DNA of 64,000 nt, taken from assembly GCA_009839745.1 (NCBI GenBank), contig VXPE01000075.1, positions 1 through 64,000 of the forward strand, given 5' to 3'. The notes beneath the pieces are model-generated. The model saw only the letters and a program-made list of their open reading frames with translations. It had not been told where the DNA came from and did not search any database. Shown piece by piece: positions 42,155 to 50,748 of the stretch (position 1 is its first letter; the number at the start of each line of letters is the position of its first letter). Both the position numbers and the translations under genes were made by a program. The stretch comes from Candidatus Poribacteria bacterium (GTDB lineage: Bacteria; Poribacteria; WGA-4E; WGA-3G).

Positions 42155-43089
42155 TTCGTCTCTGCTGTAGCCTCCTTGGAGGCGGGTGCATAGTATCCGG
42201 ACCCGAAGAGGTAACCGTCGTGCTGAATCGCCCATAGGTGTTTCTGCTCATCTTGACCTGTTTCGGGATTGGGCCACAAATACTCGGTCCAGAGACCTAT
42301 TCCAGTCGTTTTGGCGATATTCGCGCCGAGAGGCGACCCATCAAGCCCCATGACATCCTTAAGGTCTGTGCCTACCAAGTCTGGCATTGGTGCGTGTGCG
42401 ACGAAGATATCATTTTCATCGGTGATGGACACATACCACTGCCCATCGATATTTGCTGGATCGTTGTAGTAAGTGGCCGTAGCTTCGAGTCCTGAAAATT
42501 CATAACGGGCAATCGCCGCCAGCACAACAGCATGCGTAAATGCCGCTGGATCGTCTTTCGAAACCACTGGGAGTGTTGCGGGATCTGGAGCCCACGGTTC
42601 GTAATACCCAGCAGCAAAGAGATACCCATCGTGTCGGATTGACCACGTGCGCTTCTGTTCTAATGTGTTGGTTTCGGGATTGGGCCACAGGTATTCAGTC
42701 CAACGTCCTTCTTCTGTCGCCATAGCGATCTCCGCGCCGATAAGTGTGCCATCAATTCCAGGAATCTGTGTTATATCGCTACCGAGGAATTCAGATGCCA
42801 CGGGATGCGCGAGATAGATATTGTTTTCATCTGTAATAAACACATACCACTGTCCATCAATACTTGCAGGACTGTTGTGATAGGCTATCATCACCTCGCG
42901 ACCCTCTGTCTTGTAGAGATCGACCGCACCTTGAACCAATGCCATCGCAAACGCCTCTGGATCGTCCATTGTAGACATATCAGTCGGTGTGACGGCATCC
43001 ATCATCGGTTTCGCCATAGATCTCTCACAACCCGTGAGGCAGACTGCGGCAAGTCCGATGAGCAGTAATATTAAAAGAAAATTTCTCAA
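42151..43089 (-). CDS. Lipoprotein with two Cache-like domains
   Basis: 312 aa. Lipobox LAAVCLTGCERS. Two tandem copies (about residues 45-165 and 180-300) share GQWYVFITDENNIYLAHP or GQWYVSITDENDIFVAHA, then GRWTEYLWPNPET or GLWTEYLWPNPET, then IRHDGYLFAAGYY or IQHDGYLFGSGYY. This is the single-Cache (sCache_2) pattern of periplasmic small-molecule sensors, but there is no membrane-crossing signalling module. It may be a soluble binding protein for a carboxylate or similar ligand. Confidence 0.78.
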   Translation of the reverse strand: MRNFLLILLLIGLAAVCLTGCERSMAKPMMDAVTPTDMSTMDDPEAFAMALVQGAVDLYKTEGREVMIAYHNSPASIDGQWYVFITDENNIYLAHPVASEFLGSDITQIPGIDGTLIGAEIAMATEEGRWTEYLWPNPETNTLEQKRTWSIRHDGYLFAAGYYEPWAPDPATLPVVSKDDPAAFTHAVVLAAIARYEFSGLEATATYYNDPANIDGQWYVSITDENDIFVAHAPMPDLVGTDLKDVMGLDGSPLGANIAKTTGIGLWTEYLWPNPETGQDEQKHLWAIQHDGYLFGSGYYAPASKEATAETN

Positions 43090-43179
43090 TTTTTGACTCC
43101 TTTTTAGTCAATTTTAAAAGTTGATTTCCGTTAATTGTATACAGTCATCACCCGATTGTCAAATCTACTATTTTTTTTC

Positions 43180-43208
43180 TTGTAATTTTTCCGCGAATAG
43201 TGTATATT
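43180..43208 (+). promoter_or_regulatory. Promoter of the lipoprotein gene at 43246
   Basis: TTGTAA (43180-43185), 17-nt spacer, TATATT (43203-43208); TAGGAGAG follows 9 nt before the start. Confidence 0.55.
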
Positions 43209-43245
43209 CTGTAGAAAGTTCACAAACACTATAGGAGAGAAAGTC

Positions 43246-43965
43246 ATGAGATATATTATGCGAATTTTTCTGCTTTTGCTCATCCTCGGAATCATCTTTG
43301 TTGGGTGTTACTTGAAGTTGGATTCCAAAGCGAAAACGGAGCGATATACTGGTCCCCAAACTGTTGACGCACTCATGGAGGCGTTCGATGATAGATATAG
43401 TTCTCATGAGAAAAAGGCTCCTGCGAAAGCACTTTATGACGGTAAACGCTACATTGCGTTCGCGTTGGCAGATATGGACACCAAGTATCCACGTGAAGAA
43501 TGGCTTCAGCTGCTCCTCAATAGCGGTATAACGATAGAGAATTTCAAAACCTATAGTGAATACCTTGATATACGCGCAGATTTAATCTTGGAAGAATTTT
43601 ACACTGGAAATGAGTGTGAAACTGTTAAAGCGAGTTATATTGAGAGCCTACGCCAAGAGTATCAATATCAGCATCAATTCATCACTGAAGCGAATCGAGT
43701 CAAGCCGGAAATGGAAGAGTGGATTGTGATAGGTGAAAACGCGCTGCCCCAAGTTCCGGGAAGAATCTACGTCCAGAAAACGGAATCAACCGCGAATATC
43801 TGGCACACAACACGTGCTGGGGCGAATTCGGAGACTGGAGAGGTTTGCTCGGTTAACGGATCGGAACTTTCCGAAAGACAGAGATTAAACCTCTTGAACA
43901 CCGGGACAGTTCCAAAAGGCTGGGAAGTCGTCTATGTAGATGGAAATGGAAACCCCGTCCGCTAA
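43246..43965 (+). CDS. Predicted lipoprotein, function unknown
   Basis: 239 aa. Lipoprotein-type signal (IFLLLLILGIIFVGCYLK, Cys near 21). The mature part is alpha-rich with KALYDGKRYIAFALADMDTK and YIESLRQEYQYQHQFITEAN, and ends with a polar region GWEVVYVDGNGNPVR. No family recognised. Upstream of the DegT-type gene, 33 nt apart. Confidence 0.65.
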   Translation: MRYIMRIFLLLLILGIIFVGCYLKLDSKAKTERYTGPQTVDALMEAFDDRYSSHEKKAPAKALYDGKRYIAFALADMDTKYPREEWLQLLLNSGITIENFKTYSEYLDIRADLILEEFYTGNECETVKASYIESLRQEYQYQHQFITEANRVKPEMEEWIVIGENALPQVPGRIYVQKTESTANIWHTTRAGANSETGEVCSVNGSELSERQRLNLLNTGTVPKGWEVVYVDGNGNPVR

Positions 43966-43998
43966 CACACGTGATTTAACTGCAAGGAAAATTAAAAA

Positions 43999-45228
43999 AT
44001 GTCTAACCCATTAGCGATTTCAGGCGGCACCCCTGTGCGAAATACAGAAAGCGAGCCGTGGTCTTCATGGCCGCTTACCACGACTGAAGAGTGGGAGTCG
44101 AAAGTTGAGCCGTTGCTCCGCGAAGTGTACCTGAGTGCGAATGAAGGCTCCGGTGGCACGATGATTGAGCGTTTGGATGAACAATATGCCCAGTATTCTG
44201 GCACGAACTACGCCCTCTTTATGCCGCATGGGACCGATTCAATCAGTGCCGCTTTAGCGGGTGCGCTGGATCTCGATGGGTTTAGCGATGGTGGCGAGGT
44301 TATCGTGCCGAATTATACCTTCGTCGCAACCGCAAGCGCAGTGTTAGAACGCCGATGCACTGTGGTGTTCGTAGACATTTCACCGGAGACCTTCACGATT
44401 GATCCGAAAGCGGTGGAGGCGGCTATTGGTCCGCAAACGCGGGCGATTCTGCCTGTCCATCTCGGAGGGCACCCAGCAGATATGGGAGCTTTACGGGAAA
44501 TTGCCCAACGCCATAACCTCGCGATTATTGAGGACTGTGCACAGGCGCACGGGGCAGAGTATCAGACGAAAAAGGTTGGATCCCTCAGCGATGTCGGGGC
44601 TTTTAGTTTCCAAGCCTCAAAAAATCTGACTTCCGGTGAAGGCGGTATGGTTACGACAAACGATAAGGATATTCACGATCGGGTCTGTGCCTTCATGAAT
44701 GTCGGACGCGCACCCGGGGGCGCACGCTGGGAATACCCGAGACTCGGATGGAACTACCGTCCCTCAGAGTATCTCGCTGCAATATTACTCGTCCGGTTGG
44801 AACTGTTAGAGTCACAAACCGATCGCCGCAATCGAAACGCAACCTATCTCTCCAACGCTTTAAAAGCGATTGAGGGTATCACACCCCCGAAGCTTGCCCC
44901 GTGGGTTACCAAACACGGGTATCACCTCTACTGCTTGAAATATGATCCCCAAGGATTTGGCGGTAAATCGCGACAGGAATTTGTGAACGCGCTGTCCGCC
45001 GAGGGCATCCCGTGCTCTATCGGCTACCGCTCTCCGCTTTCGGAAGAACCCGGAATGGCACACGTCGCGAAGAAATACCCGCACCTCATCCGATCATTGC
45101 CGTGTCCAAACGCAGCATCCGTCTGTGAGCAGAGCGTATGGCTTTTCCAGAATCTCTTCCTCAGTTCAGAAACGGATATGGATCAGATTGTGGAAGCTAT
45201 TGCCAAAATTCATCAGACATGGCGTTAA
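43999..45228 (+). CDS. DegT/DnrJ/EryC1/StrS-family aminotransferase
   Basis: PLP enzyme of 409 aa that aminates keto-sugars (nucleotide sugars or inositol derivatives). The catalytic Lys is in GAFSFQASKNLTSGEGGM. Also seen: FMPHGTDSISAALAGALD, VIVPNYTFVATASAVLERR, AIIEDCAQAHGAEY and YRPSEYLAAILLVRLE. Product probably an amino sugar for envelope glycans. The leader GCAAGGAAAATTAAAAAATG resembles the tail of the leader-repeat family. Confidence 0.9.
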   Translation: MSNPLAISGGTPVRNTESEPWSSWPLTTTEEWESKVEPLLREVYLSANEGSGGTMIERLDEQYAQYSGTNYALFMPHGTDSISAALAGALDLDGFSDGGEVIVPNYTFVATASAVLERRCTVVFVDISPETFTIDPKAVEAAIGPQTRAILPVHLGGHPADMGALREIAQRHNLAIIEDCAQAHGAEYQTKKVGSLSDVGAFSFQASKNLTSGEGGMVTTNDKDIHDRVCAFMNVGRAPGGARWEYPRLGWNYRPSEYLAAILLVRLELLESQTDRRNRNATYLSNALKAIEGITPPKLAPWVTKHGYHLYCLKYDPQGFGGKSRQEFVNALSAEGIPCSIGYRSPLSEEPGMAHVAKKYPHLIRSLPCPNAASVCEQSVWLFQNLFLSSETDMDQIVEAIAKIHQTWR

Positions 45229-45262
45229 CCTTTCCCTATCACCAAAATTCATCAGACATAGC
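45203..45262 (+). repeat. Tandem 39-bp duplication at the 3' end of the DegT-type gene
   Basis: CCAAAATTCATCAGACAT at 45203-45220 recurs at 45242-45259. Copy 1 contains the stop codon; copy 2 is non-coding. Confidence 0.75.
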
Positions 45263-45342
45263 ACTCGTTTTTTCCCTTATGACCTTCTATAGGAGCGGAA
45301 AAACTGGACGGGTCTTCAAACGCAGTCGCGAATTAACCTGAA

Positions 45343-45393
45343 ACCTGCCCGAAACGAAGTGGAGAGCAGCCCAGAGGCACATAAATTAAAGAG
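45343..45393 (+). repeat. Diverged leader-repeat copy before the DCC-LMF gene
   Basis: CCCGAAACGAAGTGGAGAGC then AGCCCAGAGGCACATAAATT ahead of the ATG at 45394. Blocks correspond to GTAATG-AATGGAGAGC and GAGAGGCA in other copies; the ACCGAACCGCAAGG block is missing. Confidence 0.5.
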
Positions 45394-47205
45394 ATGCAAT
45401 CACGAGTTAACAAACCGCTCCTTGTTTACGATAACGCTTGTGACTTTTGCCGATATTGGGTTGCGCAGTGGCAACACGTTACTGCGGACAGTATCGACTA
45501 TGCACCCTACCAAGATGTAGCGACACAATTCCCAGGGATACCCCTTTCAGCGTTTGAGAATTCAGTCCAGTTAATACTTCAGGATGGAACCGTTTTAAGT
45601 GGGGCAGCAGCTGTCCTACGCGCCTTGAACAACGGTCTGTTGCTCTGGTGTTACTACCGTTTACCCGGCTTCGCGGGCGTATCTGAAGGAATCTACCGTT
45701 TCGTTGCCCAGCATCGTCCGTTTTTCTCCGCGATGACGCGATGGTTGTGGGGGACACATACCGAGAGAACAGTGTTTTGTCTTTCGAGATGGCTGTTCCT
45801 ACGCGGACTCGGTTGTATCTACCTCATCGCTTTTTTGTCCTTGTGGGTTCAGATTCACGGACTCGTTGGGAGCAATGGGATTTTGCCCGCAGCACAGTAT
45901 CTGGAGGCTGTCCGTGAGCAAATCGGAACAGAAGGCTACTACCTCGTTCCGACCCTGTTCTGGCTGAACGCCTCGGATGTCTGCCTCAATCTCTTGTGTG
46001 CTGGTGGTGTGCTCCTGTCATTCGTCTTAATCGCCGGCTTTGTTCCGTCATTCGCCTTAATCGGTCTGTGGACGTTTTATCTGTCGCTTGTGTCAGTGGG
46101 ACAAGTTTTTCTGAGTTTCCAGTGGGATGTCTTGCTCTTAGAGGCGGGCTTTCTGGCAATCTTCTTTGCTCCGTTGCAACTACGGGAAAGGTTTACACGT
46201 GCGTTGCAACCCTCAACAGCGTTTTTATGGCTTTTCCGTTGGCTCCTCTTCCGATTGATGTTTGCCTCTGGGTTCGTTAAACTCGCCAGTGACGAGGTAT
46301 GGCGAAACCTTACGGCTCTGAATTTTCATTATGAAACACAACCGTTGCCGACATGGTTGGGATGGTATGTGCATCAGTTGCCGGAAGCGTTCCAGAAAGC
46401 GTCAGTCATCGGTATGTTCGCGACGGAATTGGTTGTCCCGTTTCTGATTTTCGCGCCGCGACGTTTACGCACCCTTGGGTGTATCGGATTAGTCGGTCTG
46501 CAAGTGCTAATCATCTTAACTGGAAACTACTGTTTTTTCAATCTGTTGACAATTGCGCTATGTCTCCTGCTGATTGACGATGCGACGTGGAAAGGGCTGC
46601 TCCCAAGACGATTGATGCCGACTATCCGCTTCGTCGAACAGCCGCTTCACCGATATGGACGTGCTGGTATAGCGATCGTCGCAACACTTCTCTTTCTGCT
46701 GAGCGGTATCCGCTTCGGTGGGCAGCTTTTCAGAGAGATAAGGTTTCCAGATGTCGCCTGGATCACACCGTTTCGGAGTGTGAATACCTACGGACTCTTT
46801 GCAGACATGACGGAATCGCGTCCAGAAATTATCGTTGAAGGTAGCAACGATCGTATCGAATGGAAGACTTACCCGTTTCGGTGGAAACCCGGAGATCTGG
46901 CAACTGCACCAAAATGGGTCGCCCCGCATCAACCGCGCCTCGATTGGCAGATGTGGTTTGCTGCCTTACAAGGCAGTTATCAAAGGACACCGTGGTTCCT
47001 CAATTTCATGGGAGCATTACTACAAGGCAAGCCTGAGGTGCTACAATTGTTGAGAGAGGATCCGTTCCCGGATAAACCCCCGCGCTATATCCGGGCAACC
47101 CTTTACGAGTATCGCTTTACGGATCTCGCAACAAAACGTTCGGAAGGCACGTGGTGGCACCGCGAATGGAAAAGAATTTATTGTCCCGCAATTTCGCTCC
47201 GTTAG
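45394..47205 (+). CDS. DCC-family thiol protein fused to lipase maturation factor-like membrane protein
   Basis: 603 aa. Residues about 8-120 form a DUF393/DCC domain with VYDNACDFCRYWVAQWQ (CxxC in the thioredoxin-like position). The rest is a multi-helix membrane protein (VGSNGILPAAQYLEAVREQ, LLLEAGFLAIFFAP, LFRWLLFRLMFASGFVKLAS) typical of the lipase maturation factor LMF1 family. Its C-terminal soluble part has WKTYPFRWKPGDLATAP and RYIRATLYEYRFTD. In animals LMF1 folds lipases; bacterial role unknown. Confidence 0.85.
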   Translation: MQSRVNKPLLVYDNACDFCRYWVAQWQHVTADSIDYAPYQDVATQFPGIPLSAFENSVQLILQDGTVLSGAAAVLRALNNGLLLWCYYRLPGFAGVSEGIYRFVAQHRPFFSAMTRWLWGTHTERTVFCLSRWLFLRGLGCIYLIAFLSLWVQIHGLVGSNGILPAAQYLEAVREQIGTEGYYLVPTLFWLNASDVCLNLLCAGGVLLSFVLIAGFVPSFALIGLWTFYLSLVSVGQVFLSFQWDVLLLEAGFLAIFFAPLQLRERFTRALQPSTAFLWLFRWLLFRLMFASGFVKLASDEVWRNLTALNFHYETQPLPTWLGWYVHQLPEAFQKASVIGMFATELVVPFLIFAPRRLRTLGCIGLVGLQVLIILTGNYCFFNLLTIALCLLLIDDATWKGLLPRRLMPTIRFVEQPLHRYGRAGIAIVATLLFLLSGIRFGGQLFREIRFPDVAWITPFRSVNTYGLFADMTESRPEIIVEGSNDRIEWKTYPFRWKPGDLATAPKWVAPHQPRLDWQMWFAALQGSYQRTPWFLNFMGALLQGKPEVLQLLREDPFPDKPPRYIRATLYEYRFTDLATKRSEGTWWHREWKRIYCPAISLR

Positions 47206-47216
47206 AACAACTTTCG

Positions 47217-47290
47217 GTAGCCTGCAACAATACGCAGAGGCACCTGAAAGTCCTAACGTCCCTGACCGAACCGCAAGGAATAATTAAAAT
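47217..47290 (+). repeat. Leader repeat, first copy before the IMP-like gene
   Basis: GTAGCCTGCAACAATACGCA then GAGGCACCTGAAAG, then CCTGACCGAACCGCAAGG and AATAATTAAAAT (47261-47290), followed by an ATG (47291) that repeats the first five codons of the IMP-like gene. Confidence 0.8.
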
Positions 47291-47431
47291 ATGCCGAGTC
47301 AATTATCAGCCGTCGATAAAGAGGTGTTCGTTAAACCTAAACGCGTAGCCCGTAAGCATAGCGGAGGGCGGATCTACGTAAAAGCACTTCAGTTATCAAA
47401 GTTACCTGACCGAACCGCAAGGAATAATTAA
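47291..47431 (+). CDS. Short open frame from a duplicated start (46 codons)
   Basis: ATG-CCG-AGT-CAA-TT at 47291 repeats the start of the gene at 47435. The frame then runs into the second leader repeat and ends with TAA inside AATAATTAA. Predicted product MPSQLSAVDKEVFVKP and on, 46 residues, with no family. Most likely a by-product of the duplication; it could act as a leader peptide. Confidence 0.3.
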   Translation: MPSQLSAVDKEVFVKPKRVARKHSGGRIYVKALQLSKLPDRTARNN

Positions 47432-47434
47432 AGT
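47345..47434 (+). repeat. Leader repeat, second copy before the IMP-like gene
   Basis: GTAGCCCGTAAGCATAGC and GGAGGG (47345-47368), GGATCTACG (47370-47378), then CCTGACCGAACCGCAAGG and AATAATTAAAGT (47405-47434) immediately before the true ATG. The 44 bp at 47405-47448 match 47261-47304 with one difference, 144 bp away. Confidence 0.85.
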
Positions 47435-48205
47435 ATGCCGAGTCAATTTTTAACCGTCGCGTTGGAAGCGTCGAAAAACGCTGAAGAAATCATCACCGCT
47501 TACTACACCGGAGATGCCATGAAAGTGGAAATGAAAGCTGATGAGACCCCGGTGACGCTCGCCGATAGAGGGGCGGAAAAAATTATCCGAGAAACCATCA
47601 AACAGACATTTCCCGACCACGGATTCTTAGGTGAAGAATATGGGATCGAAAAAGGGGATTCCCCTTATGTCTGGATCATCGACCCGATTGATGCCACAAA
47701 GAATTATATCCGAAAAATCCCAATCTTCGGCACACAGATTGCCTTGATGAAAGGCGAAGAACTTATCCTTGGTGTTTCTAACGCCCCACTTTTAGATGAA
47801 CTTCTCTACGCGGAAGTAGGGGGCGGAGCTTTCTTGAACGGCGAACCGATAACCGTGTCCAGCGTGACGCAACCCGAAGACGCGATGGTATGCCACGGTG
47901 GCCTGAAGTGGTTCGTAGAAAAAGGCACTTTCCCCGGCATCTACGATTTTATCAACGATGCCGCTCGCACGAGAGGGTTCGGTGATTTCTACATGTATCA
48001 TCTCGTGGCGTCTGGAAGAGCCGATGCCGTCGTTGAAGCGGCGATCAGTATTTGGGACATCGCGGCGATTACTGTTATCGTAAGGGAAGCAGGTGGAAAA
48101 GTGACAGATATACAAGGACAAGCCATCACGACAGATACGAATTCGCTCGTAGCAACGAACGGGATCTTGCATAGCACTGTATTAGACTACTTTAAAGATG
48201 CCTAA
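47435..48205 (+). CDS. Inositol monophosphatase-family phosphatase
   Basis: 256 aa. Li-sensitive Mg-dependent phosphatase fold: GFLGEEYGIEKG (metal Glu pair), WIIDPIDATKNYIRKIPIFG (DPID-T motif with Ala for Gly) and SIWDIAAITVIVREAGGKVT (W-D). Many such enzymes outside the inositol pathway are histidinol-phosphatases (HisN). No histidine gene is near, so the substrate is open. Confidence 0.87.
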   Translation: MPSQFLTVALEASKNAEEIITAYYTGDAMKVEMKADETPVTLADRGAEKIIRETIKQTFPDHGFLGEEYGIEKGDSPYVWIIDPIDATKNYIRKIPIFGTQIALMKGEELILGVSNAPLLDELLYAEVGGGAFLNGEPITVSSVTQPEDAMVCHGGLKWFVEKGTFPGIYDFINDAARTRGFGDFYMYHLVASGRADAVVEAAISIWDIAAITVIVREAGGKVTDIQGQAITTDTNSLVATNGILHSTVLDYFKDA

Positions 48206-48430
48206 TCGCAGACTTTGATAAATCCACACCTTCAACTGTCAATACGCGGTTCGGTGATGTCTCGTCAAATCAATTTCCGCTACACAAAGTAGGATGCACT
48301 TTTTTACGATTACCAAAACCGAACGCCGGTTCGTCTACGTGATTTAACTTGAATATCCCAAGGAGATGTGCTATACTACATATAAGCCTTATAGAGGCGA
48401 TATGTTTGTGGGAAGGAGAAATAATATAAA
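48206..48430. other. Intergenic region with a promoter for the cyclase-family gene
   Basis: TTGAAT (48349-48354), 17-nt spacer, TATACT (48372-48377). GGAAGGAG lies about 12 nt before the ATG at 48431. No gene or repeat is seen in the rest. Confidence 0.55.
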
Positions 48431-49111
48431 ATGCACCTTGACTTTCAAAACGTGCTGGATCTGTCTTATGTGGTTGATGAAAAGAGTCCATGCGAGCTGC
48501 CGATTGATCCCGCCAAAATTTATGACCAAGCGACGCTGGAAAAGGATGGCTACTTTGAAAGCCGTGTCGATACATCCGGACACTACTCTACGCACATGGA
48601 TGCCCCCTGCTTAATGTACCCGGGTGGCGCAACTATCGCCGAAATCCCAAAAGAGAAACTGACGGGACACGCGGTGTTGATAGACTTCTCCGCGATTAAG
48701 AAACCGAATGACGCTGTGATCGCAGAGGATGTTAAAGCGTGGATAGCCGAAAATGGTGATATACCAGAAGGCAGCATCGTCTTTATGCGGACAGGGATGG
48801 ATAGATTCGTCTATCAGGACAATTTCAACCGGGAGTGGATCGGCTTCAGTGAAGATGCCGCCGAATTCCTTGTAGAAAAAGGCATTAAGGTCATCGGAAC
48901 AGATGCATGTAGTATCGACTCGGTGGCAGGACATCCACCCTTGCACGACGGTTTACCGCCAGCGCATCTCGTTTTCCTTGGTGCGGGGATCCCGCATGTT
49001 GAGGATTTGTGCAATTTAAGCCAATTGCCGACGCATTTCTATGTCGTGATTGCTCCGCTAAAGTTGGCGCGCAGTTCTGGGGCACCCACGCGAGTCTTTG
49101 CCTTCGTATAG
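48431..49111 (+). CDS. Cyclase-family metal-dependent hydrolase
   Basis: 226 aa. The family includes kynurenine formamidase and isatin hydrolase. The metal motif H-x-x-x-H-x-D is in SGHYSTHMDAPCLMYPGG. Also seen are IPEGSIVFMRTGMDRFV and GTDACSIDSVAGHPPLHDGL, typical of the group. The substrate cannot be told from sequence. Monocistronic. Confidence 0.85.
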   Translation: MHLDFQNVLDLSYVVDEKSPCELPIDPAKIYDQATLEKDGYFESRVDTSGHYSTHMDAPCLMYPGGATIAEIPKEKLTGHAVLIDFSAIKKPNDAVIAEDVKAWIAENGDIPEGSIVFMRTGMDRFVYQDNFNREWIGFSEDAAEFLVEKGIKVIGTDACSIDSVAGHPPLHDGLPPAHLVFLGAGIPHVEDLCNLSQLPTHFYVVIAPLKLARSSGAPTRVFAFV

Positions 49112-49273
49112 GTTTTCTAACTATGTGCTTCCGGGCTACCCTCCATTACATTACGGGTAGGTTTGCAGTGAATTCATACCCCGTTCAGGATAGCTAAGGT
49201 CCCTTCTAATGCCCTTGGATGCCATTCGCAAGTGAAGGAGGTAACCTGATACCGTAGTTAAAATAACAGAAAA
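49112..49273. repeat. Intergenic region with inverted leader-repeat block
   Basis: GGGCTACCCTCCATTACATT then ACGGGTAGG (about 49132-49160): read backwards this is GTAATGTAATGGAGGGTAGC, the first block of the leader repeats. GAAGGAGG (49232-49239) is more than 30 nt from the ATG at 49274, too far for a normal ribosome-binding site. Confidence 0.5.
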
Positions 49274-50713
49274 ATGATACCCAACATTCCTGAACCGATC
49301 TTGGATCTGTTACATGAAATTGGTGAAGTAGGTGGAAAGGGAACTTACCTCGTGGGTGGATTCGTCCGGGATCTCCTGCTCAAACGACCAAGTCTCGATA
49401 TCGACATCGTTGTAGAAGGCGATGCGATCCGAGTTGCGAACACGATGTGTGAACGGTGGAACGGCACGCTGGAAACACACCCTCAATTTGGCACTGCAAC
49501 CGTCACGCCTGTCGATGTTAACCTTCCTAAAGTGGATTTCGTTACCGCCCGTCGTGAAACTTATCAAGGGGCAGGGACGTTACCTACAGTATCACGAGGG
49601 ACCCTCAGGGACGATTTACGAAGACGCGACTTTTCAATTAATGCCTTGGCAATGTGCTTAGACACACATACTTTTGGTGAGATCGTTGATAAAACCGGGG
49701 GTTTGGATGACCTCAAGACCCGGACAATTCGCGTCCTACATAAGCACAGTTTCACAGATGATCCGACGCGCATCTTTCGCGCTTTTCGATATGCCGGACG
49801 CTACGGATTTTCTATTCCTGAAACCGATATCGTTCTGATGCGGGAGGCACTCCCAGTCTTAGCACAACTCAGTGGTGAACGGATACGCAATGAGATTGAG
49901 AGAATACTGAGTGAAAAGAACGCACCGGAGATTGTTACACATCTTGCCCGGCTCGACGTATGGAAAACTATCTCTCAGGGATGGAATATACCGACGAGGT
50001 TTGCATGTGATTTTAAGAAAGCGGAACAAGCAACAAACTGGGTATCAACGTCCCTTAAAGACGAAGAGTTTCAGCCTGAACGGGTGCGCTGGATGGCATT
50101 TTTGGGAACCCGCACGCCGATATATCAGATCGAGGCACTCAGTTTCAGATTGGTATTGGAACATCAACTTCAACGCCTCATCAGCCGGGTCCAAGCCTCG
50201 CAACAGCAAGTTTCGCTTGAAAAGGTGACACACGATGCCTTTGCGAAACTCGGAATCTCATTATCGGATGATGCCTCCATTAACCCACAAAGTGGGAGAT
50301 GGCGGATTGTCGATCCAAAGAACATGGCAACTTACGTATGTGGAGATGGAAATCTTTATCGGGTAGAAACACCGCTCACCGCTTACAAACAGTTGGAACA
50401 AACACTTGCGCCGTTGCAAGAGACAGTGAGACCGAGCGAGATTTATCAATCGCTAAAGTCTTATCCGATTGAGGCATTAGCACTCGGCTATGTGGATACG
50501 ACCTTGCCGAAGTGGAAACGCGAAAAAATAAAAGACTACCTTTTTGTTCTGCGGAAGATAGAACCGTTTATCACAGGAAAAGACTTGATAGCGTTTGGCG
50601 AAAAACCGAGCCAGGCTTTTGAAACCCGACTTTGGAAATTGTTTGCGGCACAATTGGACGGAGAGATTACCAAGAAAGAGGAGGCTTATGCCCGATTGCG
50701 GACCTTTGTATAG
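49274..50713 (+). CDS. CCA-adding enzyme/poly(A) polymerase family
   Basis: 479 aa. Class-II nucleotidyltransferase that repairs tRNA 3' CCA ends (both tRNA genes in this window lack encoded CCA). Motif A is TYLVGGFVRDLLLKRPSLD then IDIVVEGDA with the catalytic D-x-D. The binding motif is LRDDLRRRDFSINALAM and FTDDPTRIFRAFRYAGRYGF also fits. The C-terminal half is helical. CCA-adding, A-adding or poly(A) activity cannot be separated here. Confidence 0.9.
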   Translation: MIPNIPEPILDLLHEIGEVGGKGTYLVGGFVRDLLLKRPSLDIDIVVEGDAIRVANTMCERWNGTLETHPQFGTATVTPVDVNLPKVDFVTARRETYQGAGTLPTVSRGTLRDDLRRRDFSINALAMCLDTHTFGEIVDKTGGLDDLKTRTIRVLHKHSFTDDPTRIFRAFRYAGRYGFSIPETDIVLMREALPVLAQLSGERIRNEIERILSEKNAPEIVTHLARLDVWKTISQGWNIPTRFACDFKKAEQATNWVSTSLKDEEFQPERVRWMAFLGTRTPIYQIEALSFRLVLEHQLQRLISRVQASQQQVSLEKVTHDAFAKLGISLSDDASINPQSGRWRIVDPKNMATYVCGDGNLYRVETPLTAYKQLEQTLAPLQETVRPSEIYQSLKSYPIEALALGYVDTTLPKWKREKIKDYLFVLRKIEPFITGKDLIAFGEKPSQAFETRLWKLFAAQLDGEITKKEEAYARLRTFV

Positions 50714-50748
50714 CAAGATTTGGCTTACAAAGCGGCGGCAAATAAACG

